Assembly (NCBI RefSeq): GCF_963668515.1
Contig: NZ_OY764864.1
Span: forward strand, 248,001-312,000
DNA length: 64,000 nt
Reading direction: 5' to 3'
Source: an uncultured Ilyobacter sp.
GTDB lineage: Bacteria; Fusobacteriota; Fusobacteriia; Fusobacteriales; Fusobacteriaceae
This document shows, in pieces, positions 1 to 7,746 of this stretch. A program made the position numbers and the translations under genes. The notes beneath the pieces were generated by a model. It saw nothing but the letters and a program-made list of their open reading frames with translations. It did not search any database and had not been told where the DNA came from. How positions within the stretch are numbered: the first letter of the stretch is position 1; every line of letters begins with the position of its first letter.

Positions 1-1246
1 TACGAACTATGGCACCGGCAGCCATAAATTTCGCAGTAGAACCATTTTTTACAAGGCTTAGAGCTGTAGGCTGACTAGAGGGATAAACACTCAGTGAAAA
101 ATCATGACTGTTTATTGCTTTGCTGTCTAGAATGTCAGCAACATCCACAAGGTTATCATATGTACCTCCTGCACATCCGGCAATGATTCCCTGTTCTGCA
201 TGAAGTTTTCCATCGATAATCTTACTTTTCAGATCTATTTTAAGTCCCTGCTCTGCAGCTTCTTTTTCCACCTTTGTGAGAATCTCCTCTAGATTGGCAT
301 TGAGCTCTTTTATAGTATAGACATTACTCGGATGAAATGGCAGAGCGATCATAGACTCAACCTCTGATAGGTCTATCTGAATCATTCTGTCATAATAGGC
401 TACATTACCAGGCTTAAGTTCTTTGTAGTCTTTTATTCGGGAGTGAGCGGCTAGATATTCCTTCACCTTTTCGTCTGTGACCCATATAGATGAGAGACAG
501 GTGGTCTCTGTGGTCATGACGTCTATACCATTTCTAAACTCCACATCTAGATTAGAAATACCATCCCCAACAAATTCCATAACTCTATTTTTAACATATC
601 CGTTTTTGAATACAGCTCCGATTATAGCTAGAGCTATATCCTGAGGTCCTATGCCTTTTTTCGGCTTTCCTGTTAGGTATACCCCTACAACCTCTGGACA
701 CTTAATATCATAGGTTTTATTTAGGAGCTGTTTTGCAAGCTCACCTCCACCTTCCCCTATAGCCATGGTTCCGAGGGCTCCGTATCTGGTGTGAGAGTCA
801 GATCCTAAGATCATCTTTCCGCAGCCAGCCATCTCCTCCCTCATATACTGGTGAATAACTGCTTGATGGGCAGGGACATAGATTCCACCGTATTTTTTTG
901 CAGCAGAAAGTCCAAACATGTGATCATCTTCATTTATGGTACCCCCTACGGCACACAGACTGTTGTGGCAGTTTGTCAAAACATAGGGAATTGGAAATTT
1001 TTTAAGGCCGCTGGCCCTTGCTGTCTGGATAATACCAACGTAGGTTATATCATGGGATGCCATACAGTCAAATTTTATATTGAGTTTTTCCATATTATCA
1101 GATTTATTGTGAGATTCAAGTATGGAATATGCCATGGTGTTTTTTCTTGCTTCATCTGGAGTAGTTCCCAACTCTTTTCCAGACTCAGCAGGGACTATCT
1201 CCCTTGCGTTTACAAGGTATACTCCTGCATCACTAAGTTTTATCAT
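1..1246 (-). CDS. Aconitase-family hydratase (3' part beyond the left edge)
   Basis: This is the N-terminal 415 residues of an aconitase-superfamily [4Fe-4S] hydratase, here probably interconverting citrate and isocitrate in the cytoplasm. Visible marks are [10 protein letters not shown] at residues 150-159 and [10 protein letters not shown] at 357-366, where C358 lies where aconitases carry a cluster Cys. The start is ATG at 1246-1244 behind a strong AGGAGG. It lies 84 nt downstream of the isocitrate dehydrogenase gene on the same strand, so the pair would convert citrate to 2-oxoglutarate, probably for glutamate synthesis. The sequence resembles the YbhJ-like hydratase branch more than AcnA/AcnB. 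Substrate is inferred from the neighbour; the family call is firm. Confidence 0.8.
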   Translation of the reverse strand, partial: MIKLSDAGVYLVNAREIVPAESGKELGTTPDEARKNTMAYSILESHNKSDNMEKLNIKFDCMASHDITYVGIIQTARASGLKKFPIPYVLTNCHNSLCAVGGTINEDDHMFGLSAAKKYGGIYVPAHQAVIHQYMREEMAGCGKMILGSDSHTRYGALGTMAIGEGGGELAKQLLNKTYDIKCPEVVGVYLTGKPKKGIGPQDIALAIIGAVFKNGYVKNRVMEFVGDGISNLDVEFRNGIDVMTTETTCLSSIWVTDEKVKEYLAAHSRIKDYKELKPGNVAYYDRMIQIDLSEVESMIALPFHPSNVYTIKELNANLEEILTKVEKEAAEQGLKIDLKSKIIDGKLHAEQGIIAGCAGGTYDNLVDVADILDSKAINSHDFSLSVYPSSQPTALSLVKNGSTAKFMAAGAIVR

Positions 1247-1330
1247 TAAAATCCTCCTCAGATAAATTTCCCTTTGTCAAAAAAATAAGATGTTTTCCGT
1301 CAGTGAATAGGATCGCCAGATGTGACACCC

Positions 1331-2362
1331 TTATTTTAAGATTCTAGAAGAAAATGATTTTATGTGATTTATTTTATCGATAATAGCCTGGGTAATTTCT
1401 GTAGTAGTAGCTTTTCCACCCATATCCCTTGTAAGGTGTTTTCCATCTTCCATCACTTCGATGATGGCTCTAAATACTAGCTCGGCTCTGTCAAAATCCC
1501 CTACATATTTCATCATATGAACTGCACAGAGAAGCACAGCAATTGGATTGGCAAGGTCTTTCCCTGCAATGTCTGGAGCACTTCCGTGGACTGCTTCAAA
1601 AATAGCGATATCATTACCAATATTTGCACCTGGAACAAGACCTAGCCCTCCTACAAGACCCGCAGCAAGATCAGATAAAAGGTCTCCGTAAAGATTTGGA
1701 GCCACAATGACTTCAAACTGAGAAGGATTCATAACCATCTGCATACACATATTGTCTACGATAACCTCTGAAAGTTCTATAGTGGGATAATCTTTTGCCA
1801 CCTCTCTCACACAGTCTAAGAACAGACCATCCGCAAGCTTTAGAATATTTGCCTTGTGGACAGCGGCAACTTTTGTTTTTCCGTGTTGTACGGCATACTC
1901 AAAGGCTGACTTTGCAATTCTCATGGATCCTTTTCTTGTCACTACCTTTTTCGCCACAGCAGTGTCTTCATCTTCCATTTCCTCTATACCGATATAAAGA
2001 CCCTCGGTATTTTCCCTGAAAATAACAAGGTCAACATTTTCATATTTGGATTTAACTCCTGGGATATTTTTAACCTCTCTTATATTTGAGTATAGATCAT
2101 ATTTTTTTCTAAGCTGGACATTTATGCTTCTAAAACCCTTTCCTATAGGAGTAGCGATAGGTCCTTTGAGGGCGATCTTATTTCTTTCTATACTTTGAAA
2201 TACCTCATCTGGTACAAGAACTCCAGTTTTTTCAAATACCTCTGCACCGGCGTTGACTACCTCCCACTCTACTTTGAAGCCGGCAGCTTCTAATATTTTT
2301 ACCGTACTTCCTGTAACTTCCGGTCCGATTCCATCTCCAGGGATAAGTGTAATTTTATGCAT
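1331..2362 (-). CDS. icd: NAD-dependent isocitrate dehydrogenase (IDH/IPMDH family)
   Basis: Oxidative decarboxylation of isocitrate to 2-oxoglutarate. The 343-residue protein begins MHKITLIPGDGIGPEV and carries RENTEGLYIG, the metal-binding stretch NLYGDLLSDLAAGLVGG and the cofactor motif HGSAPDIAGKDLANP. Size and motifs match the short NAD-type IDH/isopropylmalate dehydrogenase family. I chose ATG at 2362 rather than an upstream in-frame start because GGAGAG lies 7 nt before it. The linked aconitase-like gene argues for isocitrate rather than isopropylmalate as substrate. No terminator separates the two genes, so they are probably co-transcribed. Confidence 0.82.
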   Translation of the reverse strand: MHKITLIPGDGIGPEVTGSTVKILEAAGFKVEWEVVNAGAEVFEKTGVLVPDEVFQSIERNKIALKGPIATPIGKGFRSINVQLRKKYDLYSNIREVKNIPGVKSKYENVDLVIFRENTEGLYIGIEEMEDEDTAVAKKVVTRKGSMRIAKSAFEYAVQHGKTKVAAVHKANILKLADGLFLDCVREVAKDYPTIELSEVIVDNMCMQMVMNPSQFEVIVAPNLYGDLLSDLAAGLVGGLGLVPGANIGNDIAIFEAVHGSAPDIAGKDLANPIAVLLCAVHMMKYVGDFDRAELVFRAIIEVMEDGKHLTRDMGGKATTTEITQAIIDKINHIKSFSSRILK

Positions 2363-2738
2363 AACATCTCTCCTTTCTAACATCGTTAGATTTATTATTG
2401 ATTTTTTTCAATTAAAAAAGTTTTTATTAAGTGTTGCGTTTATACTATACAAAATATCAGAAGAAAAACCTTCTCATAAACTACGTTAATTAAAACTTGT
2501 AAACACATCAACCCTGTATATGATAACATCGGACACTGTATACAGCAAGTTTATTTTTTATATTTGAATAATATATTTAATATATAACGACTATATTGAG
2601 ATGTAATTTTTATAAGAAATTAAATTTATAGTTGAATAGTTCTGTCATAGGTGTATAATTAACTTAAGATGCTGGTTAATAATTCTACTTGTGCAAAAAA
2701 TTAAAAATAAGCAATTCATTAGGTGTATAACACCATGA

Positions 2739-2798
2739 TTATCCATGTATAGAAGCAATATGAGAATTTTTAGCGATATCAACACCAACATAGTACAT
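2739..2798 (-). pseudogene. Start of a decayed IS110-family transposase
   Basis: Reading leftward from an ATG with a strong AAGGAGG, the peptide MYYVGVDIAKNSHIASIHG ends at a stop after 19 codons. The opening VGVDIAKxxH is the hallmark of the DEDD (RuvC-like) catalytic N-terminus of IS110 transposases, including the first catalytic Asp. No continuation is seen in any frame down to about 2600, so only the 5' end of the element remains. Similar ACACTGT(R)TACA strings lie on both sides (2533-2544 and 2825-2838), possibly relics of the element ends. The family call rests on this short motif. Confidence 0.5.
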
Positions 2799-2839
2799 AG
2801 AGATCCTCCTTAATTTAAGGTAATACACTGTGTATACAT

Positions 2840-3062
2840 TACTAAATTCCATATAGCCTTGCGTGAAAATAATGGTTCAAAGACCAATTCAACCAATGAA
2901 TATTGAAAATTAAGCTGTGGCATTAATCTCCTTTGAGTATTCAGAGTTAAAAAAAAATAAAAAATCCACAGTGTCAATACAAGGATATATCGTCATAAAA
3001 ACAAATTATAAAAAGAAGGGAGGGTGTGGTGTTTAGCTTTATAAACATCATACAAGTAAAAT
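2840..3062. other. Intergenic, nothing recognised
   Basis: AT-rich DNA between the IS110 remnant and the FeoC-like gene. It would correspond to the non-coding left end of the former IS110 element, where such elements encode a bridge RNA, but I cannot identify a structure. The stretch 2384-2738 on the other side likewise shows no gene; it contains the promoter region of the isocitrate dehydrogenase gene, with a TATAGT/TATAAA-rich stretch near 2450 on the minus strand. Confidence 0.3.
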
Positions 3063-3353
3063 ATGAAAAACAAAGAGATTGCTCTTTTGAAACTTCTTCT
3101 TTCAGGAGAAGTCTTTTCAGAGGATGAGATCATGAAAAATATGAATATAAAAACAGAGGAACTTGAAAATCTTTTTGATATTCTCGAAGATGAAGGATAT
3201 CTAGAGGTGGACAACGGATATTTTGAAAAGACCTGTGACAACTGCTCTAAAGGGGGAAACTGTACATCTCCAACTTACCGGCCCAGTGACAAGGTGAAAA
3301 AGATACGAGTCATCACGTGGAAGGCTATAGAGGAGTATGGACAGCAGCCATAA
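3063..3353 (+). CDS. FeoC-like small winged-helix protein with Cys cluster
   Basis: A 96-residue cytoplasmic protein. Residues 1-55 look like a small winged helix (SEDEIMKNMNIKTEELENLF, then EDEGYLEVDNGYF). It is followed by TCDNCSKGGNC, a C-x2-C-x5-C cluster like the Fe-S-binding wing of FeoC, the accessory protein of the FeoAB ferrous iron transporter. No feoA or feoB is nearby. ATG at 3063 is the only in-frame start after a stop at 3057-3059 and has no clear ribosome site, so translation may be weak. It could instead be another small Fe-S DNA-binding regulator; the assignment is by Cys spacing and fold only. Confidence 0.5.
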   Translation: MKNKEIALLKLLLSGEVFSEDEIMKNMNIKTEELENLFDILEDEGYLEVDNGYFEKTCDNCSKGGNCTSPTYRPSDKVKKIRVITWKAIEEYGQQP

Positions 3354-3492
3354 ATATTCAAAAAGACCAGCTTATGCTTGTCTATGATCTGAACTTAATT
3401 ATATATAAATTGGGTTCTTTAAAACTCTTAGCTTGATAGATATGTGCTGGGTTTTTCCTTTCGATTTTATTTAAATTGACAAAATATTCTCT

Positions 3493-3521
3493 ATAAATTA
3501 CAATAACTTATTGTAATTTAT
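3493..3521 (+). promoter_or_regulatory. Perfect 13-bp palindrome, candidate GntR operator
   Basis: Two 13-bp arms, ATAAATTACAATA and TATTGTAATTTAT, are exact reverse complements separated by ACT. The site ends 34 nt before the GntR start codon. Its position and symmetry fit autoregulation by the dimeric regulator encoded just downstream. Confidence 0.6.
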
Positions 3522-3555
3522 AAAAAAAGTTCATTTTTAATGAGAGGAGAGACCC

Positions 3556-4203
3556 ATGGTCATACAGAAAAATAGGCCTATGAGAGAGCGTGTATATGAA
3601 ATTTTGAAAAAAATGATAATAGACGGGGAGATATCTCCTGAGGAAAAAATAGTTGAAACAGAATATGCTGAAAAATTTCAGATAAGCAGAACTCCCCTGA
3701 GGGAAGCTATAAGGATGTTGGAATTAGAGGGATATGTAGAGTCACACAGTAAGGGTGGAGTAATAGTAAAAAATTGCACTAAGGAAGATGTAGAGGAGAT
3801 ATACAAGATCAGAATAGCTCTAGAAGGGATAATTCTAGAGGAGGTTATAAAAAAATCCTCTCAGTCAGATATAAAAAAATTGGAAAACATACTAAAAGAA
3901 ACAAAAAAAATTATGGTTGAAAACAAAAATAATGACGATGTATTTAAACTCTTTTCTAAATTTAATAACACTCTTTATAGCATTGCGAAGATGTCAAGAG
4001 TGGAAGATCTTATAAAGAATATGAATCTTTATTTAAAAAGATTTAGAAAAATGGCAGTAGAAGATTTTGAGAGAAAAAAACAGGCTTCTGATGACCATGT
4101 AGAGCTTGTAAATGCAATAAAAGAAAAGGATATAAATAAGGCCTTGGAAATAAATAAAATCCACCTAGAGAGATCAAAAAACTTTATAATTTCAGAAATC
4201 TAA
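3556..4203 (+). CDS. GntR-family regulator, FadR/FCD subfamily
   Basis: A 215-residue transcription factor. Residues 8-70 form the GntR winged helix (RERVYEILKKMIIDGEISPE, SRTPLREAIRMLELEGYV) and residues 80-210 an all-helical FCD effector domain of the kind that binds carboxylates with a metal. The ATG at 3556 follows GAGGAGAG. It stands alone: the next gene, bioB, has its own upstream region and a terminator-like hairpin lies between them. The palindrome at 3493-3521 suggests it represses itself. Its target genes are not evident here; the biotin genes are possible but unsupported. Confidence 0.85.
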   Translation: MVIQKNRPMRERVYEILKKMIIDGEISPEEKIVETEYAEKFQISRTPLREAIRMLELEGYVESHSKGGVIVKNCTKEDVEEIYKIRIALEGIILEEVIKKSSQSDIKKLENILKETKKIMVENKNNDDVFKLFSKFNNTLYSIAKMSRVEDLIKNMNLYLKRFRKMAVEDFERKKQASDDHVELVNAIKEKDINKALEINKIHLERSKNFIISEI

Positions 4204-4322
4204 AATAACTGTTTTTTATTTGCTATCTGATTTTAATAAAAATTTAAAATTAAGCTAGGAGTACCGGTGATAAATGATTCTGATCCAATTTTTGTGTAGA
4301 TCACTATAAAACCCAAATATTA

Positions 4323-4370
4323 AGAAGGAGTAGTAGCTTGTATAAGAGTTATTAGTCCCTTCTTTTTTTA
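4323..4370 (+). terminator. Terminator-like hairpin after the GntR gene
   Basis: AGAAGG pairs with CCTTCT around a long partly paired loop, followed by seven T. It separates the GntR gene from bioB. The remaining non-coding DNA to 4499 contains TATAAT at 4458-4463, a plausible -10 for bioB, but no convincing -35 and no BirA-type palindrome. Confidence 0.5.
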
Positions 4371-4499
4371 TTCTGTATTTTTCTTTGGGATAATTTTTTA
4401 TAAGAAGGCATGGTCTTTTGAATTTATTTTTGAAGAGCAAAAATAATATATTTATGTTATAATTTCCCTGTGAGCAGATAAACTTTTGAGGAGGCATAA

Positions 4500-5471
4500 A
4501 TGAATATAAGAGACTTTATTAATAGAGAAATAACCAAAGAGGAGGCTTTGGAACTTTGTAAATTAAAGGGTTCAAAGCTGATGCAACTTTTTTCCGTTGC
4601 AAATGAGATAAGAGAGAAATATTGTGGAAATACACTTCATACATGTACTATATCCAATGCGAAATCTGGGGAATGTGAAGAGGATTGTAAGTTTTGTGCC
4701 CAGTCGGCTCACTATAAAACCAGCCTCTCAACTTATGACCTAAAAGAAAAAGATATCTTAATGTCTGAATACAAAAGAGCAGAAAAATTAGGAAGTACTA
4801 AGTTTGGTGTTGTTACAAGTGGAAGAAGTATAAAAAAAGGATCAGAAGAATATGATAGTATAAAAGATTTTGTAAAGGATGCTAAGAAAGAAGATGTAAC
4901 TACGAATATATGCTGCTCTATAGGTCTTTTAGATGAAGAGGAGCTAAAGGAGCTAAAAGAGGCTGGTGTGACTAGATTTCACAGCAATATGCAGACCTCT
5001 ATAAATGCCTACAACAAAATAGTGGCTACCACCCACAAGATAGACGACAGGTTGGCTACTATAAGGGCGGCCAAGAAAATAGGGATGGAAGTGTGCAGTG
5101 GAGGAATAATAGGTATGGGCGAAACCTGGGAGGATAGGATAGATATGGCTTTCACTCTAAAGGAGCTCAATGTAGATGGTATACCTGTGAATATACTGAG
5201 TCCTATAGAGGGAACTCCTTTAGGAGACAGAGAACATCTTTCTATGGATGAAATACTTAAAACTATAGCTATTTATAGGATAATATTCAAGGATAAGGTA
5301 ATAAAAATAGGTGCAGGAAGAGAGGGAATCTTAAAGGATTTCATGGGGATGGCTTTTATGAGTGGGGCTAACGGAATGCTTGTAGGAGGTTATCTTACAG
5401 TGAAAGGCAGAACTTCTGAAGAAGATTTTGTATTCATGAAAAATGTGAAGAAAATGTGGGAGAGGGATTAA
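4500..5471 (+). CDS. bioB: Biotin synthase (radical SAM)
   Basis: Inserts sulfur into dethiobiotin to make biotin. The 323-residue protein has the radical SAM triad C59-x3-C63-x2-C66 (GECEEDCKFCAQSA) and the BioB signatures VCSGGIIGMGE and PVNILSPIEGTPLG. By hand alignment the usual auxiliary-cluster ligands are incomplete. C139 and C199 match E. coli C128 and C188, but the C97 position is Gly (G103 in KFGVVTSGR) and the R260 position is Lys (K269 in VIKIGAGRE). A tandem Cys pair is present at 138-139. It may therefore use a different sulfur-donating cluster from the E. coli enzyme. ATG at 4500 follows TGAGGAGG. It forms an operon with bioC, 3 nt downstream. Confidence 0.9.
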   Translation: MNIRDFINREITKEEALELCKLKGSKLMQLFSVANEIREKYCGNTLHTCTISNAKSGECEEDCKFCAQSAHYKTSLSTYDLKEKDILMSEYKRAEKLGSTKFGVVTSGRSIKKGSEEYDSIKDFVKDAKKEDVTTNICCSIGLLDEEELKELKEAGVTRFHSNMQTSINAYNKIVATTHKIDDRLATIRAAKKIGMEVCSGGIIGMGETWEDRIDMAFTLKELNVDGIPVNILSPIEGTPLGDREHLSMDEILKTIAIYRIIFKDKVIKIGAGREGILKDFMGMAFMSGANGMLVGGYLTVKGRTSEEDFVFMKNVKKMWERD

Positions 5472-5474
5472 GAA

Positions 5475-6284
5475 ATGACCATTATTGACAAGAAAAGGGT
5501 GAATCAAAATTTTTCAAGAGGAGCTAAAACCTATGACAACTATGCACAAGTACAGAAGCATATGGCTGATAAATTGGAAATTTTTGTGCATGGGTCTAAA
5601 AAGAAATATAACATACTTGAAGTGGGTTGTGGTACAGGTATCTTTTCTGTAAAAATACTGAAAAGGTTTCCTAATTCCAAAATAGATCTTTTGGATATTT
5701 CCCCTGCCATGGTCGAAACGGCAAAAGAAAAACTTGGTGATTCTCCAAATCTTAATTTTATAGTTGAAGATGTAGAAAACTATAATCCTGAAAAAAAGTA
5801 TGATTTGATTTTTTCCAATGCTACATTTCAGTGGATAGACGATCAAAAGAGGCTTTTTAATCATCTATATTCCCTATTGGACTATGGAGGGAAAATAGCA
5901 TTTTCAACATTCGGTAACAAAACATATTTTGAGCTGCGAGAAAGTTTGAGCACTTTAGATCCAGAATTAAAATATTCTCAAAAATTTGTAAAGCTTGATG
6001 AAATCATTGAAATAGTGGATAAGGATTATAGAGTTCTTGTTGCTGATGAAGATTTTTTTATTGAAAATTTTGAAAATGTAATGGATTTTTTAAAAGCAAT
6101 AAAAGGAATAGGCTCGAACAGTGCCCTTTCCAATAAGCGAAATTTTACAAGAGAAAAATTTAGGGCTCTTGATAAGATATACAGGGATAAATTCGGAGAC
6201 AAGAATAATATAAACGTCACCAATCACCTGATATACATAGTTTTGGAGAAGGTAAAAATGCTTGATAAAAAGTCGAAGTGGTAA
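5475..6284 (+). CDS. bioC: Malonyl-ACP O-methyltransferase BioC
   Basis: SAM-dependent methyltransferase that caps malonyl-ACP to start pimelate synthesis for biotin. The 269-residue protein opens with the BioC-type RVNQNFSRGAKTYDNYAQVQ, then the class I SAM-binding motif EVGCGTGIFS (about residues 52-61) and LDISPAMVETAKEKL. The motif FSNATFQWIDD is typical of BioC. It begins 3 nt after bioB. The gene between BioC and BioB in the pathway sense (dethiobiotin synthesis and pimeloyl-ACP release) is not in the window, so the pathway is split. A bidirectional terminator follows. Confidence 0.85.
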   Translation: MTIIDKKRVNQNFSRGAKTYDNYAQVQKHMADKLEIFVHGSKKKYNILEVGCGTGIFSVKILKRFPNSKIDLLDISPAMVETAKEKLGDSPNLNFIVEDVENYNPEKKYDLIFSNATFQWIDDQKRLFNHLYSLLDYGGKIAFSTFGNKTYFELRESLSTLDPELKYSQKFVKLDEIIEIVDKDYRVLVADEDFFIENFENVMDFLKAIKGIGSNSALSNKRNFTREKFRALDKIYRDKFGDKNNINVTNHLIYIVLEKVKMLDKKSKW

Positions 6285-6318
6285 AAAATCATAATTTTAA
6301 GTTATAGAAAGTGTAAAA

Positions 6319-6352
6319 AGGGCCCAAAATCCTCATGGTTTTGGGCCCTAGT
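6319..6352. terminator. Bidirectional terminator between bioC and der
   Basis: AGGGCCCAAAA and TTTTGGGCCCT form an 11-bp stem around a 9-nt loop. T-rich runs on both strands (AGTTTTATATT rightward, CTTTTTACAC leftward) suit these convergent genes. Confidence 0.85.
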
Positions 6353-6358
6353 TTTATA

Positions 6359-7678
6359 TTAACTTTCACCTTTTTTCTGTAAAATAATATCGATAGGCGA
6401 CCCCTCGAATCCAAAGGCATCTCTAAATTTATTTTCCAGATATCTCAGATAAGAGAAGTGTATGAGCTCTGGATAATTACAGAATAAAACAAATCTTGGA
6501 GGAGCAGTTGAGATCTGAGTAGCATAGTTTATTTTAACCAATCTACCCTTTCTCGTAGGCGGAGCATTGAGAATCAGAGTCTCTTTAAGAACAGTATTCA
6601 AAATACCTGTTGAGATTCTCTTTGTGTATTCGTCGTAAACGGTGTCTGCAAGATCCAATAATTTCAGTGTTCTTTGTCCTGTAAGTGCAGAAACGAATTC
6701 CACAGGAGCGTAATTCAGGAAAGGTAGTTCTGAAAGAATAACTGCCTTCATATCTTTCATTGTATTAGTTTCCTTTTTTAAAGCATCCCACTTGTTCATT
6801 ACCACGATAATGGGTTTCTTTTCGTCGTATGCGATACCTGCTATTTTTTTGTCCTGCTCTGTGATTCCCTCTTGGGCATCTAGCATGAGAAGACATACAT
6901 CTGATCTTTTTATTGTTTTAATAGCTCTCAAAACGGAATAATATTCAAGACTTTCCTCAACCTTTGATTTTCTCCTGATACCAGCAGTGTCAATAAGAAC
7001 GTATTTGTTGTAATTGTATTCAAAAGTAGTATCAATTGCGTCTCTGGTGGTTCCAGCGATGTCACTTACTATTGTTCTTTCCTGTCCTGATAATCTATTT
7101 ACCAGAGATGATTTTCCTGCATTTGGCTTTCCTATTATTGCAAGCTTGAGTCCTTCCTCTTCCTCTTCAGGTATCTCCAACTTGTTTATATTTTGGACTA
7201 TTGTATCTAACATGTCACCTAGGTTCAGTTTATGTTCTGCAGAGATGGGTAATAGATATTCAAACCCAAGGGACCAGAAGTCATAGACATCGTCACTTTG
7301 TCTTTGAAAATCGTCTACCTTGTTTACACATAAGATGACAGGTTTATTTTTCTTTCTCAGAATATAAGCCACCTCTTCGTCCAAAGCCGTAACTCCAGCC
7401 TTACCATCTACAACAAAAAGAATTACATCAGCTTCATTTATAGCTACCTCAGCCTGCTGTTTTATCTTTGTCATCATAAAATCTTTGTTTCTAGGCTCTA
7501 AACCTCCTGTGTCAACTAGTACAAATTCAGTTCCTAGCCAGTCAGTTTCCCTGTAAAGTCTATCTCTTGTAACACCAGGCTGGTCATCTACAATTGCGAT
7601 TCTATCTCCCACAAGTTTATTAAAAAGTGTCGATTTTCCTACATTTGGTCTTCCTACTATTGCAACTATTGGTTTCAA
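6359..7678 (-). CDS. der: Ribosome-assembly GTPase Der (EngA)
   Basis: Essential double GTPase acting in maturation of the 50S ribosomal subunit. The 439-residue protein has two G domains: GRPNVGKST near residue 8 with DTGG and NKVD, and GKPNAGKSS near residue 183 with DTAG and NKWD. A C-terminal KH-like domain follows (about 350-439). Length is normal for Der. ATG at 7678 follows GGAGG. It is convergent with bioC and 68 nt downstream of the YgiQ-type gene; the two may share a transcript. Confidence 0.95.
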   Translation of the reverse strand: MKPIVAIVGRPNVGKSTLFNKLVGDRIAIVDDQPGVTRDRLYRETDWLGTEFVLVDTGGLEPRNKDFMMTKIKQQAEVAINEADVILFVVDGKAGVTALDEEVAYILRKKNKPVILCVNKVDDFQRQSDDVYDFWSLGFEYLLPISAEHKLNLGDMLDTIVQNINKLEIPEEEEEGLKLAIIGKPNAGKSSLVNRLSGQERTIVSDIAGTTRDAIDTTFEYNYNKYVLIDTAGIRRKSKVEESLEYYSVLRAIKTIKRSDVCLLMLDAQEGITEQDKKIAGIAYDEKKPIIVVMNKWDALKKETNTMKDMKAVILSELPFLNYAPVEFVSALTGQRTLKLLDLADTVYDEYTKRISTGILNTVLKETLILNAPPTRKGRLVKINYATQISTAPPRFVLFCNYPELIHFSYLRYLENKFRDAFGFEGSPIDIILQKKGES

Positions 7679-7746
7679 AATATTCCCTCCTTAATTATCT
7701 TCCATAGGGGATTGTAAAATTGATCTGTAAAATTAATCATTATTAT

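Noticed and set aside
851..1249. 132-codon rightward ORF
   Set aside because: Antisense shadow of the aconitase-family gene; no ribosome site and no coherent protein character.
4441..4499. BirA-type operator before bioB
   Set aside because: No TTGTAAAC...GTTTACAA-like dyad is present; regulation of bioBC cannot be read here.
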